Shown here: positions 7,552-15,885 of the stretch, piece by piece | Layout: each line of letters opens with the position of its first letter | Position numbering within the stretch: the stretch's first letter is position 1 | NCBI GenBank assembly: GCA_964384255.1 | Contig: CAYLKH010000023.1 | Coordinates: 1-29,408, forward strand | DNA from: SIG469 sp964384255 | GTDB lineage: Bacteria > Bacillota > Clostridia > Oscillospirales > Oscillospiraceae | Direction of reading: 5' to 3' | DNA length: 29,408 nucleotides | Program-made: the position numbers and the translations under genes | Notes under the pieces: model-generated | Told to the model about the DNA's origin: nothing | What the model saw: the letters and a program-made list of their open reading frames with translations, nothing else | The model's database searches: none

Positions 7552-8739
7552 ATGAAAACAATAAGGATCGTCAGCCTGCTGCTGGCCACAGTTGTGCTGC
7601 TGTCGGTTACGGCAATGGCTGCTGACATAAGCTGGATGGATGATGTTCAAAGCCTGATGGACGCAGGCATTATCGACGGAGACATATATTATTATTCTCC
7701 TGACGATAAGCTGACTGTGGCAGAGGCGGCAGTGATGATGGATCGGGTCATCCAGTATCCATCCACCGGACCTGTATTCTCGGATGTGGAGCCTGACAGC
7801 GAGGCTGCCGGAGCCATATCCCGATTGGCCGGAGCGGGAATCCTCTATGTCCCGTCGGAAACCATCTGTCAGCCGGACAGATATATCAGCCGCCAGGAAG
7901 CGGTCACCATGCTCTACAAGCTTTATGGTATGATCCCCTCAGGCTCAGCTCCGGATTGGGCCGATTATGATTACATAATCAATACCGATGCGGCCAGAAC
8001 CTTTTATTCAAAGGGATATATTCCCGAATATATGCAAACAGGTAACTGTTTTGCGCCAAACATGGCCATAACAAAAAGCCAGTTCGCGGCCATATTTCGG
8101 GCGGTGATGGAGGATAACAGCCGAAACCAGCTCCAGGATACGCTTACCGTTCCGGAGGAAGGGTCTGTGTATACCCAGATCATCGGTGCCTGCACCACAT
8201 ATTTTACTCCGGGAAGCTCTAACAGAAATACCAACATAATGCTGGCCGGTCAAGCCTATACCAGCGGAACGGTAATTGAACCGGGAGAAACCTTTTCCTT
8301 CAATCAGGTGGTTGGCAAAAGAACCTGGGAGCGTGGGTTCCGGGAAGCGCCGATCTTCGTTGGTTACCAGAAAAGCACAGGCATCGGCGGAGGTATCTGC
8401 CAGGCATCCAGCACCATATTTGTGGCGGCGCTGAATGCCGGAATGACCATCACCGAGCGGCATCAGCACACTCTGACGGTTGATTACGTCGACCGGGGAC
8501 TGGACGCCGCAGTGTCCTACGGTGTGCTGGACTTTAAATTCAGAAATGATTTGAATGTCCCGGTCAAGATCATCTGCAATGTCGACATCGATTCGGGATA
8601 CATTACCGCCGAGATATGGACCACATCTCAGTATCAAAAACCCAATATCCTGGTGGGAAGCTCATATAAAAACGGGAAATATTACGGATATCGATATATC
8701 AACGGTCAGCTTGACTGGTACACAACTTCAAAGTATTAG
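7552..8739 (+). CDS. Secreted S-layer-homology and VanW domain protein
   Basis: A 395-residue exported protein. Residues 1-23 form a signal peptide (Met-Lys-Thr, hydrophobic core, A-M-A cleavage site). Residues 25-185 contain about three degenerate SLH-like repeats (for example FSDVEPDSEAAGAISRLAGA and RYISRQEAVTMLYKLYG), which in other proteins anchor to secondary cell-wall polymers. From about 202 to 365 is a VanW/G5-partner type domain: ETFSFNQVVGKRT, GIGGGICQASSTIF near 276-290, ERHQHTLTVDY and an Asn-rich end. VanW proteins occur in vancomycin-resistance clusters and widely in Clostridia; their biochemical role is not established. The start was chosen from AAGGAA before the ATG, the signal peptide and the promoter position. 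It is monocistronic, ending at a 15-bp hairpin. A wall-associated envelope role is inferred. Confidence 0.87.
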   Translation: MKTIRIVSLLLATVVLLSVTAMAADISWMDDVQSLMDAGIIDGDIYYYSPDDKLTVAEAAVMMDRVIQYPSTGPVFSDVEPDSEAAGAISRLAGAGILYVPSETICQPDRYISRQEAVTMLYKLYGMIPSGSAPDWADYDYIINTDAARTFYSKGYIPEYMQTGNCFAPNMAITKSQFAAIFRAVMEDNSRNQLQDTLTVPEEGSVYTQIIGACTTYFTPGSSNRNTNIMLAGQAYTSGTVIEPGETFSFNQVVGKRTWERGFREAPIFVGYQKSTGIGGGICQASSTIFVAALNAGMTITERHQHTLTVDYVDRGLDAAVSYGVLDFKFRNDLNVPVKIICNVDIDSGYITAEIWTTSQYQKPNILVGSSYKNGKYYGYRYINGQLDWYTTSKY

Positions 8740-8749
8740 TTCAGAACAA

Positions 8750-8787
8750 AAATGTTCAGCAAGATCTTCCGGTCTTGCTGAACATTT
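8750..8787. terminator. Bidirectional terminator between the VanW gene and the AI-2E family gene
   Basis: Arms 8750-8764 and 8773-8787 pair perfectly over 15 bp with an 8-nt loop. A-rich and T-rich flanks occur on both sides. It sits between convergent genes ending at 8739 and 8798. Confidence 0.85.
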
Positions 8788-8797
8788 ATATTTACCT

Positions 8798-9964
8798 TTA
8801 TTCGTCGTGCTTTTTTTCAAAAAGGGCTTTCTCGTTTTCGGGAATGGCCAGGGTCTTCTTGATGTCAAGAATGGCGGTTTTGATATCCATAAGGCAGTTA
8901 TCAAAGGTTCCGACATTGTACATGGTTATAGCGACCATAAACAGCACCGGCATAAAGATCATGCCCACAACTCCGGCCAGCTTCATGCCGACATAAATGC
9001 TGATAAGTGACATGAGGGACGAAAGGCCGGTATGGTTGCCCACGATTTTAGGCTCTGCCAGCTTACGGAACAAAAAGCAGACGAAAGAAAGAACTACCAG
9101 AAAGATGCCCTTGGTCGTGCTGCCTGACAGGACAGAGACTATAGCCCAGGGAATAAGGATTATGCCGCTGCCGAAAAAGGGGATAAAGTCTATAAGCCCA
9201 ACCAGAAGGGAAATGACCAGAGCATAGCTTTGCCGCCAGATAAGCAGGGCCAGGAAAACAATGAGCGCCACAGCGGTGGACAGAATGATCTGGGCTTTGA
9301 GGTAACCGCCCAGGGCAGAACTGGTGGCTTCCTGTAGAGTTTTGAAAAAATCGCTGCCAAAATGCTGACGGAATTTCCAGCGAATGCGGGGATAGTCAGC
9401 CGATACAAAATAGGCCGCCGCCACAAAAACAACAAAAGCGATAACGCCGCTGACGATGGAAGATGCAACACTTCCTGCCGCGGAGATGATGGGTTCGGAA
9501 TACTGCTTAAGAAGGTTTTCTATCCATAGGCTAATGGTGTCGCCCAAATCATCCAACACGCTGAGATCGGGAAGCGGCAGATATTCGGCCGCATTGGAGT
9601 AGAGATCTTCCAGAGAAGTTATGGCCAGCTGGATACCGTCCCACAGGGATTGCCAGTTGCTTGCCATGTCGATAAGCTCGATGCATATGCGGTAAACCAG
9701 CAGGACCAGAATGGTCGCAACCATAGCCAGCAGAATAAAGACGACCATAAAAGTCAAAAAACGCCGGGAAGTGGAAAGCCTGCGGTTCAGGCCGCGGATA
9801 ATGGGGTTAAGCAGCCACGCGATAATAAGAGCAAAGATAAACGGACCCAGCAGGGTCATAACGGGGCGAAACAGCAGAATAATGGCAGACAGGGCCAAAA
9901 CAAACAGAACAAGGCGAAGCCCCAGCCGAAGATATAGCGAACCCCGTTCCTTACGGGAAAGCAA
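8798..9964 (-). CDS. AI-2E family transporter, YtvI-like
   Basis: A 388-residue polytopic membrane protein of the AI-2E/PerM family. Hydrophobic segments occur at about 13-55 (two), 67-95, 160-195, and a block of four or more from about 220 to 365; between them is a soluble, charged region (about 95-155). The SALGGYLKAQIIL stretch followed by DFIPFFGSGIILIPWAI is typical of the YtvI subgroup, a membrane protein linked with sporulation in Bacillus. The start is TTG at 9964: GGAGG lies 9 bases upstream and no in-frame ATG fits. What it transports is unknown for YtvI; other family members have been tied to Na+/H+ exchange or AI-2 export. The gene stands alone, divergent from the ABC exporter. 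Confidence 0.85.
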   Translation of the reverse strand: MLSRKERGSLYLRLGLRLVLFVLALSAIILLFRPVMTLLGPFIFALIIAWLLNPIIRGLNRRLSTSRRFLTFMVVFILLAMVATILVLLVYRICIELIDMASNWQSLWDGIQLAITSLEDLYSNAAEYLPLPDLSVLDDLGDTISLWIENLLKQYSEPIISAAGSVASSIVSGVIAFVVFVAAAYFVSADYPRIRWKFRQHFGSDFFKTLQEATSSALGGYLKAQIILSTAVALIVFLALLIWRQSYALVISLLVGLIDFIPFFGSGIILIPWAIVSVLSGSTTKGIFLVVLSFVCFLFRKLAEPKIVGNHTGLSSLMSLISIYVGMKLAGVVGMIFMPVLFMVAITMYNVGTFDNCLMDIKTAILDIKKTLAIPENEKALFEKKHDE

Positions 9965-10080
9965 ACTGACGCACCTCCTGAATTTTGGATTCCGGTCATT
10001 ATTTTAGCACAAACATTACCGATTGAAAACGATGTAGTTGTAAAGAAAAAGTAAATAATGAAAAGACGACAAAAATAGTG

Positions 10081-10086
10081 TATAAT
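10081..10086 (+). promoter_or_regulatory. Candidate -10 element for the ABC exporter operon
   Basis: A perfect TATAAT lies 30 bp before the first ABC gene. The -35 region (near 10059-10064, TGAAAA) is weak at 16-bp spacing, so only the -10 box is well supported. Confidence 0.45.
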
Positions 10087-10115
10087 ATATTAAGAAGCCT
10101 ATATGATGCGGAAGG

Positions 10116-11843
10116 ATGATGCAGCCCTTGAAGACATATTTCAGATATATCAGCCCTTATAAAAAACGGATAGCCCTGGGGCTTGCCATCAAGTTTTTTG
10201 GGACTATCATGGACCTGTGCCTGCCGTGGATATTGTCATATATGATCGATGACGTGGTCCCGCTAAAAAATATCAAGCTGATTATATTCTGGGGAGTGAT
10301 GATGCTTTTGTGCGCGATCGCCGCCGTCACGACCAATATCATAGCCAACCGTATGGCGTCTAAGGCGGCCAGAGACAGCACAGAACAAATCAGATATGAC
10401 CTGTTTAAGAAAACCCTGGCTCTGTCGGCCAGAAAAACCGACGAATTTTCGATACCGTCACTGGTGTCCCGGCTGACCACCGACACATATAATGTCCACC
10501 ACATGACGGGCATGATGCAGCGCCTGGGAGTTCGCGCGCCCATACTGCTTATTGGCAGCGTGTTTATAACCCTTGTTATGGAGCCGGTGCTGGCGCTTAT
10601 TATGGTGGCGGCGCTGCCTCTGGTGGCGGCCATACTCATAATAGTGTCAAAAAAGGGAATACCCCTTTACACAAGCCAGCAGCAGGCTACTGATGAGCTT
10701 GTCCGCACCGTAAGAGAAAATTATTCCGGCATACGGGTCATAAAGGCCCTGTCCCGTACCGAATATGAAAAAAGCCGCTTTGACAAAACCAACGACCAGC
10801 TGGTCCAGAGGGAAAAGAAGGCCGGTATAACAATGGCGGTAATGAGTCCTGCCATGAACATTGTTCTGTACGGAGCGCTGACGCTTATTGTATTTGCGGG
10901 AGCTGTCAGGGTCCAGCTGGGCCTCAGCCAGGTGGGCAAGATCGTCGCCTTCACATCTTACTTTACAATTATCTCCAATTCGCTGATGATGATAAACCGG
11001 ATGTTTACCAACTTTTCAAAGGGCTGCGCCTCTGCCCGCAGAATATGCCAGGTGCTGGACTGCACCGACGAAATGCTTATTGCCTCTCCGGATGTCAGAC
11101 CCACCGAAAACCATATTGAATTTGAAAACGTTACCTTTTCCTATGACGACCATACTCCCGCCGTTGAAAACATAAGCTTTGGGCTGAAAAAGGGAGAAAC
11201 TCTTGGGATCATAGGAAAGACCGGCTGCGGAAAAACCACCCTTATCAATCTGCTTATGCGGTTTTATGACACAGACAGCGGGACAGTCAGGATAAATGGG
11301 CAGGATGTCAGGGGGATACCTCATTCACAGCTGAGCGAAATGTTTGGAGTCGTGTTCCAGAACGATTTCCTTATGTCCGGCCCTATAAGAGAAAATATTG
11401 CGTTTGGCAGGGATATTTCCCAGCAGAGCATCGAGGCAGCGGCCCGCAGCGCCAGGGCAACAGAATTCATTTCCGGCCTGGAAAAGGGATATGACGCCGA
11501 GCTTACTGCCAGGGGCAGCAACTTTTCCGGCGGACAGAAGCAGCGTATGCTTATTGCCAGAGCTATGGCAGGCAGCCCGGAAATACTGATACTTGACGAC
11601 AGCTCCAGCGCCCTTGATTACAAAACCGATGCGGAGCTTCGCCGGGAGATAGGGACCCGTCGGGGAGAAATGACGACCATTATCGTTGCCCAGCGTATCA
11701 GCTCCATCAGCTCTGCCGGGCTGATACTGGTGATGGACGAAGGGCGGATAATCGGCAGCGGGACCCATAGCCAGCTGCTAAAAACCTGTCCCGTTTATGG
11801 GGAGATCAACGAAATTCAGATGGGGGAGGCTATGGTATCGTGA
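10116..11843 (+). CDS. ABC exporter half-transporter, degenerate catalytic site (BmrC-like)
   Basis: A 575-residue type IV ABC half-transporter: six membrane segments in about residues 1-310, then an ATP-binding domain. Walker A (GKTGCGKTT) is near 366-374 and the signature FSGGQKQR near 470. In Walker B (ILILDD, near 490-495) Asp stands where the catalytic Glu should be, and the switch His is replaced by Gln (AQRIS, near 525). This is the pattern of the degenerate partner in heterodimeric exporters such as BmrC/BmrD or TM287/288. The exact start is uncertain: GGAAGG abuts the ATG at 10116, so the second ATG or the TTG at 10128 (giving MKTYFRYISPYKK) may be used. The next gene overlaps by 4 bp. 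Multidrug or lipid export is the general role; the substrate is unknown. Confidence 0.9.
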   Translation: MMQPLKTYFRYISPYKKRIALGLAIKFFGTIMDLCLPWILSYMIDDVVPLKNIKLIIFWGVMMLLCAIAAVTTNIIANRMASKAARDSTEQIRYDLFKKTLALSARKTDEFSIPSLVSRLTTDTYNVHHMTGMMQRLGVRAPILLIGSVFITLVMEPVLALIMVAALPLVAAILIIVSKKGIPLYTSQQQATDELVRTVRENYSGIRVIKALSRTEYEKSRFDKTNDQLVQREKKAGITMAVMSPAMNIVLYGALTLIVFAGAVRVQLGLSQVGKIVAFTSYFTIISNSLMMINRMFTNFSKGCASARRICQVLDCTDEMLIASPDVRPTENHIEFENVTFSYDDHTPAVENISFGLKKGETLGIIGKTGCGKTTLINLLMRFYDTDSGTVRINGQDVRGIPHSQLSEMFGVVFQNDFLMSGPIRENIAFGRDISQQSIEAAARSARATEFISGLEKGYDAELTARGSNFSGGQKQRMLIARAMAGSPEILILDDSSSALDYKTDAELRREIGTRRGEMTTIIVAQRISSISSAGLILVMDEGRIIGSGTHSQLLKTCPVYGEINEIQMGEAMVS

Positions 11844-13585
11844 AAAGTTTTAATAAAAAAACCATAGCCCGCCTGCTGACCTACCTCACCAGACACAAGG
11901 CGCTGCTGGTGGCCGCCATTGCCCTTACGGTGCTGAGCAATGTGCTGGCGCTGGTGGGACCGATGTTGACAGGATATGCTATTGATGCCATCGAACCCGG
12001 GGAAGGCGCGGTGGTGATGGAAAAGGTGATATTCTTCTGTGTGCTTATGCTGCTGTGCTACGGAGCTTCGGCATTAATGACATATTTCATGAATGTTGTG
12101 GTCATTGATCTTACGCAAAAGGTGGTTTTCCGGATGCGTAAAGAGGTTTTTGACAAGCTTCTGGATCTGCCGGTAAGTTATTTTGATACCCGGCAGGCGG
12201 GGGACCTTATCAGCCGAATATCCTATGACATTGACACGGTGAATTCGTCGCTGTCTACCGACGTTATCCAGGTATGCACTACGGTCATCACCGTTATTGG
12301 TGCCTTTTGCAGCATGATGTATCTTGCGCCGTCCATGCTGGTGGTGTTTTTGATAACTTTGCCCATAACCTTTATATTCACTTCTTCCCGGGTCAAGTAC
12401 ATAAAGCCGCTGTTCCGAACCAGATCAAAAAAACTGGGCGAGCTGAACGGCCTGGCAGAGGAGCTTATATCGGGCCAGAAAACCATTAAGGCTTATGGGC
12501 GGGAAGAGGTCATGCTGGGCAGATTCGCTGACAAAAATACCGAGTCTGTGGATGCCTATTATAAGGCGGAGTACTACGGATCCATGATAGGACCCTGCGT
12601 AAACTTTATCAACAACCTGAGTCTGACCCTTATCTCTACATTTGGCGCGCTGCTTTATCTGTTTGGACGCATTTCCCTCGGCAGTGTTTCGTCGTTTATT
12701 CTGTATTCCCGCAAATTTTCCGGCCCCATCAACGAGCTGGCGAATATAATCAGCGAGATACAGTCAGCTCTGGCGGCTGCTGAACGGGTATTTGCGGTCA
12801 TTGACGAAGAACCGGAAAAGGCCGACTGTGCCGATGCGGTGGAAATGAGCCGGGTGGAGGGCGCCGTCGATATCAGGGACCTGAGCTTCGGTTATGACAG
12901 CAGTCGGGAGATACTGCATAATATGAATGTGTCGGTCAAGCCCGGTCAGCTGGTTGCCATAGTTGGCCACACCGGAGCGGGCAAGACCACTCTTATCAAT
13001 CTGCTTATGAGATTTTATGACCCGACATCGGGCAGTATAGAGCTGGACGGAGTGGATATATCAAAGCTTACCCGCAAAAGCCTGCGGCTTTGCTATACCA
13101 TGGTGCTTCAGGATACGTGGCTGTTTGGCGGGAGCATATTTGACAATATAGCTTATGGCAGGACTGATGCCACTATTGAGCAGGTCATGGATGCGGCCAG
13201 AGCTGCCGGGATCCACGACTATATTTCCGGCCTGCCCCAGGGGTATTATTCACAAATATCCGACGATGGGGTCAACCTGTCAAAAGGGCAGAAGCAGCTG
13301 ATAACCATAGCCCGGGCAATGATGTCCCGGTCAGAAATACTGATTCTGGACGAGGCGACCTCTAATGTCGATACCCGGACGGAACGCCAGATCCAGGACG
13401 CCATGTATGCCCTGATGAAGGGACGCACCTGCTTTGTAATAGCTCATCGACTGTCGACCATCGAAAACGCTGACCTTATCCTGGTTATGGACCAGGGGCG
13501 TATCGTTGAACAGGGCAACCATCGCCAGCTGCTGGATATTGGCGGAGTTTATGCCAATATGTATCGTTCACAGTTTGAACAATAG
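11840..13585 (+). CDS. ABC exporter half-transporter, catalytic partner (BmrD-like)
   Basis: A 581-residue ABC half-transporter with six membrane segments in about 1-320 and a nucleotide-binding domain after that. Walker A is GHTGAGKTT (about 376-384), Walker B ILILDEATSNVD keeps the catalytic Glu (about 504), and the switch is the canonical AHRLS (about 535). The signature is LSKGQKQ instead of LSGGQ. Taken with the preceding protein, one ATP site (this Walker A/B with the partner's SGGQ) is complete and the other is degenerate in Walker B, switch and signature together, which is the known heterodimer arrangement. GTG start at 11840, overlapping the upstream TGA; GGGGGAGG lies 10 bases before it. 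The pair ends at a strong hairpin. Confidence 0.92.
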   Translation: MKSFNKKTIARLLTYLTRHKALLVAAIALTVLSNVLALVGPMLTGYAIDAIEPGEGAVVMEKVIFFCVLMLLCYGASALMTYFMNVVVIDLTQKVVFRMRKEVFDKLLDLPVSYFDTRQAGDLISRISYDIDTVNSSLSTDVIQVCTTVITVIGAFCSMMYLAPSMLVVFLITLPITFIFTSSRVKYIKPLFRTRSKKLGELNGLAEELISGQKTIKAYGREEVMLGRFADKNTESVDAYYKAEYYGSMIGPCVNFINNLSLTLISTFGALLYLFGRISLGSVSSFILYSRKFSGPINELANIISEIQSALAAAERVFAVIDEEPEKADCADAVEMSRVEGAVDIRDLSFGYDSSREILHNMNVSVKPGQLVAIVGHTGAGKTTLINLLMRFYDPTSGSIELDGVDISKLTRKSLRLCYTMVLQDTWLFGGSIFDNIAYGRTDATIEQVMDAARAAGIHDYISGLPQGYYSQISDDGVNLSKGQKQLITIARAMMSRSEILILDEATSNVDTRTERQIQDAMYALMKGRTCFVIAHRLSTIENADLILVMDQGRIVEQGNHRQLLDIGGVYANMYRSQFEQ

Positions 13586-13608
13586 CAGCCGGAGAATAAT
13601 TTACAATA

Positions 13609-13650
13609 AAAAGCGCTGCAAAAGCCGACTCAGGCTTTTGCAGCGCTTTT
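13609..13650. terminator. Strong bidirectional terminator between the ABC operon and fakA
   Basis: Arms 13609-13626 and 13633-13650 pair perfectly over 18 bp around a 6-nt loop. AAAA begins and TTTT ends the element, giving a T-run in both directions. It lies between the convergent stops at 13585 and 13653. Confidence 0.92.
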
Positions 13651-13652
13651 GA

Positions 13653-15290
13653 TCATTCAACTGAAATGAGGTAATAATAGACCGGCTGTCCACCGCTGAT
13701 AAGGGCGACCTCCAGGTCGGGGCAGGCCTGCTGGAAGATCTGCTGGGCCTGCTGAGCCTCGGCTTCGGCAACATCTTCGCCAAAGAAGACAGTAACGTAG
13801 CTGCCGCCCATTTCGGAAGCTTTGGCAGCCATGTGGGCAAGCTGCGCGTTGATGTCGGGTCCGGTTTCGAACAAAGCGCCGTCGATCATGGACAGGTAAT
13901 CGCCCTGATGGATGTCGAGCCCGTCGAACTCGGAGTCTCTTGCGGCATAGGTCACCTGCATGGTGGTAACTCCTTCGGCAGCCCCGGTCATGGCGGCGGC
14001 GTTGGGACCCTCATCGCTGTCGGGATCGAAGGACAGCATGGCGGTTATGCCCTGGGGTACTGTTTTGGTGGGCAGAACGATGACCTGCTTTTCTTCGCTC
14101 AGGGGGATGCATTGCTCAGCGGCCATGATGATGTTTTTGTTGTTGGGAAGGACAAAAACGACCTCGGCGGGGGTCTTGTTGATCTGCTTAAGAATATCCT
14201 CGGTAGAGGGATTCATGGTCTGACCGCCTTCGATTATGCCATCGGCGCCCAGATCGCGGAATACCTCGGCCAGACCGGTTCCGGCACAAACGGCAACAAA
14301 GCCATATCGCTTTTCGGGCTTTGCTATCTGAGCAGCAGCCTTCTCGGCTTCGGACATGACCTTTTCGGAGTGCTGGAGCTTCATGTTTTCGACCTTAACG
14401 GTGACAAAGCTGCCATAGCTGAGAGCGGTTTCCAAAACCTCCCCGGGATGGTTGGTGTGAACATGGACCTTGATTATCTCGTCGTCGTCTACCAGAACAA
14501 GGCTGTCGCCCATGCCGTTGAGATAGGTCCGCAGTTCTTCGGGGTCCTTGTCGTTTTCCCGGGAGACAATGAATTCGGTGCAGTACTGGAAGGTGATGTC
14601 CTCGGTTTCAAAGTCGGAAAAATCGGCATGGTCCCGAGGTTCGTCGGCCGCCATGTCGGCGGTGAATTCTATGGGCTGACCCTGCAAAGCGGCCAGCATA
14701 CCCTCGAGAATATAAACATAACCCATGCCGCCGGCATCAACAACACCGGCTCTTTTGAGAACGGGGTTCTGATCGATGGTTTTGGCAAGAGCCTCTTTGG
14801 CGCTTTCGATGGTACCCTGAAGGACAAAAAGAACATCGTCGTCCTGGTCGGCAAGGACAGCTGCGTCTACCGAGGATACCCGGGAAACGGTAAGGATAGT
14901 CCCTTCGGCGGGCTTCATAACGGCTTTGTAGGCGGCTTCAACGCCTTCGGCCAGGGCAGCGGCAAATTCGACACCGGTGCAGGCAGGCTTGTCCTTAAGG
15001 TATTTGCCAAAGCCTCTGAAAAGGAGAGAAAGGATAACGCCTGAGTTACCTCTGGCACCCCGGAGCAGCGCTCCGGCAGCGGCGGTAGCAGCCTTGCCCA
15101 GATGATCGTCGCCGCTCTTTTTCATCTCTGCGGCGGCAGAGGCGATGGTAAGGCACATATTGGTTCCCGTGTCGCTGTCAGGGACAGGGAACACGTTGAG
15201 TTCGTTGACCTGCTGCTTATGCAGCTCGATGGAAGCGTGGGCGGAAATGATCATCTCCCGAAACGCCGCGCCGTCAATGGTCTTAGTCAA
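13653..15290 (-). CDS. fakA: Fatty acid kinase catalytic subunit FakA (YloV, DAK2 domain)
   Basis: A 545-residue protein matching the length and architecture of FakA/YloV. The N-terminal DhaK-like kinase domain (about 1-200) opens with NELNVFPVPDSDTGTNM at 29-45, whose acidic residues bind Mg-ATP; most homologues have PDGDTGTN, so Ser39 is a small variation. A middle domain and a C-terminal DegV/EDD-like domain follow (GGQTMNPSTEDIL, FVLPNNKNI). FakA phosphorylates a fatty acid held by a FakB (DegV-family) protein. The start is TTG at 15290, with GGAGG eight bases upstream; the longer in-frame reading from 15320 lacks a site. It follows the Asp23-family gene by 38 bp, the standard yloU-yloV order in Firmicutes. 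Confidence 0.93.
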   Translation of the reverse strand: MTKTIDGAAFREMIISAHASIELHKQQVNELNVFPVPDSDTGTNMCLTIASAAAEMKKSGDDHLGKAATAAAGALLRGARGNSGVILSLLFRGFGKYLKDKPACTGVEFAAALAEGVEAAYKAVMKPAEGTILTVSRVSSVDAAVLADQDDDVLFVLQGTIESAKEALAKTIDQNPVLKRAGVVDAGGMGYVYILEGMLAALQGQPIEFTADMAADEPRDHADFSDFETEDITFQYCTEFIVSRENDKDPEELRTYLNGMGDSLVLVDDDEIIKVHVHTNHPGEVLETALSYGSFVTVKVENMKLQHSEKVMSEAEKAAAQIAKPEKRYGFVAVCAGTGLAEVFRDLGADGIIEGGQTMNPSTEDILKQINKTPAEVVFVLPNNKNIIMAAEQCIPLSEEKQVIVLPTKTVPQGITAMLSFDPDSDEGPNAAAMTGAAEGVTTMQVTYAARDSEFDGLDIHQGDYLSMIDGALFETGPDINAQLAHMAAKASEMGGSYVTVFFGEDVAEAEAQQAQQIFQQACPDLEVALISGGQPVYYYLISVE

Positions 15291-15328
15291 AAGATACACC
15301 TCCGTGCTGTGCAAACGCACGCATTTTA

Positions 15329-15682
15329 TCAGTCAACCATGATGGAATCGACGTATACGTTGACCGCTTTGATTTCCACGCCCGTGTAAAGGGCTGTTTT
15401 ATACTTTACCTGTTCGATAATAGACTGGCTCAGAGCGTTGATGTTAACTCCGTTGTCTATGATGATATGAAGATCGATGGAAACGGTTCCATCTTCGTTA
15501 TATTCCACCAGCACGCCCTTACCCATGGCTTCTCTGCGGAGCAGATGGACCAGACCGTCGGTGGTGGAGCGAGCTGCCATACCTTTGACGCCGAAGCAGT
15601 TGGTGGCAGCAGAACCGACCAAAGTGGTGATAACGTCGCCGGAGATGATGATGGTTCCCCGGTCGTTGGAATAACGCACCAT
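15329..15682 (-). CDS. yloU: Asp23/Gls24 family protein (YloU-like)
   Basis: A 117-residue Asp23/Gls24-family protein, a small cytoplasmic protein linked with the envelope stress response in Gram-positives. The start TIIISGDVITTLVGSAAT and the VKGMAAR segment fit the family pattern (G-x-I-x-I-s-x-x-V-i-x-x-i-A-x-x-A ... G-V-x-g-m). The C-terminal half carries the V-s-I-D-L-h-I-i-I-D-x-G-V-N-I strand and a second Y-T-G-V-E-I-K-A-V-N-V-Y-V-D repeat. The ATG has AAGGAGG nine bases upstream. It heads an operon with fakA. A promoter lies just upstream, divergent from that of rpoN. Confidence 0.9.
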   Translation of the reverse strand: MVRYSNDRGTIIISGDVITTLVGSAATNCFGVKGMAARSTTDGLVHLLRREAMGKGVLVEYNEDGTVSIDLHIIIDNGVNINALSQSIIEQVKYKTALYTGVEIKAVNVYVDSIMVD

Positions 15683-15724
15683 ATCGGATACCTCCTTATT
15701 ACGAATATGCGTACTGCTTATTTT

Positions 15725-15752
15725 ATAATATTTTTTCTAAAAGCACAAGCAA
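15725..15752 (-). promoter_or_regulatory. Candidate promoter of yloU-fakA
   Basis: On the minus strand TTGCTT (15747-15752) and TATTAT (15725-15730) are 16 bases apart, 42 bp before the yloU start. Confidence 0.5.
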
Positions 15753-15824
15753 AACTTTAGCGCGCTTCCAAAACCGCGCGGTTTGCCCATAATTAATGCA
15801 AAAATATGGTCAACTTTGGGCGGA

Positions 15825-15853
15825 TTGATTTTTATGCGCGGATATTTTATAAT
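15825..15853 (+). promoter_or_regulatory. Sigma-A promoter of rpoN
   Basis: TTGATT (15825-15830) and TATAAT (15848-15853) are exactly 17 bases apart, 32 bp upstream of the GTG start. Confidence 0.75.
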
Positions 15854-15885
15854 AGGTTCGGAAAATTCCTGCCGGAGGTGAGCCT

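Noticed and set aside
13833..15044. A 403-residue plus-strand frame
   Set aside because: It is antisense to fakA, has low-complexity Gly-rich composition and no family resemblance; it is a shadow of the real gene.
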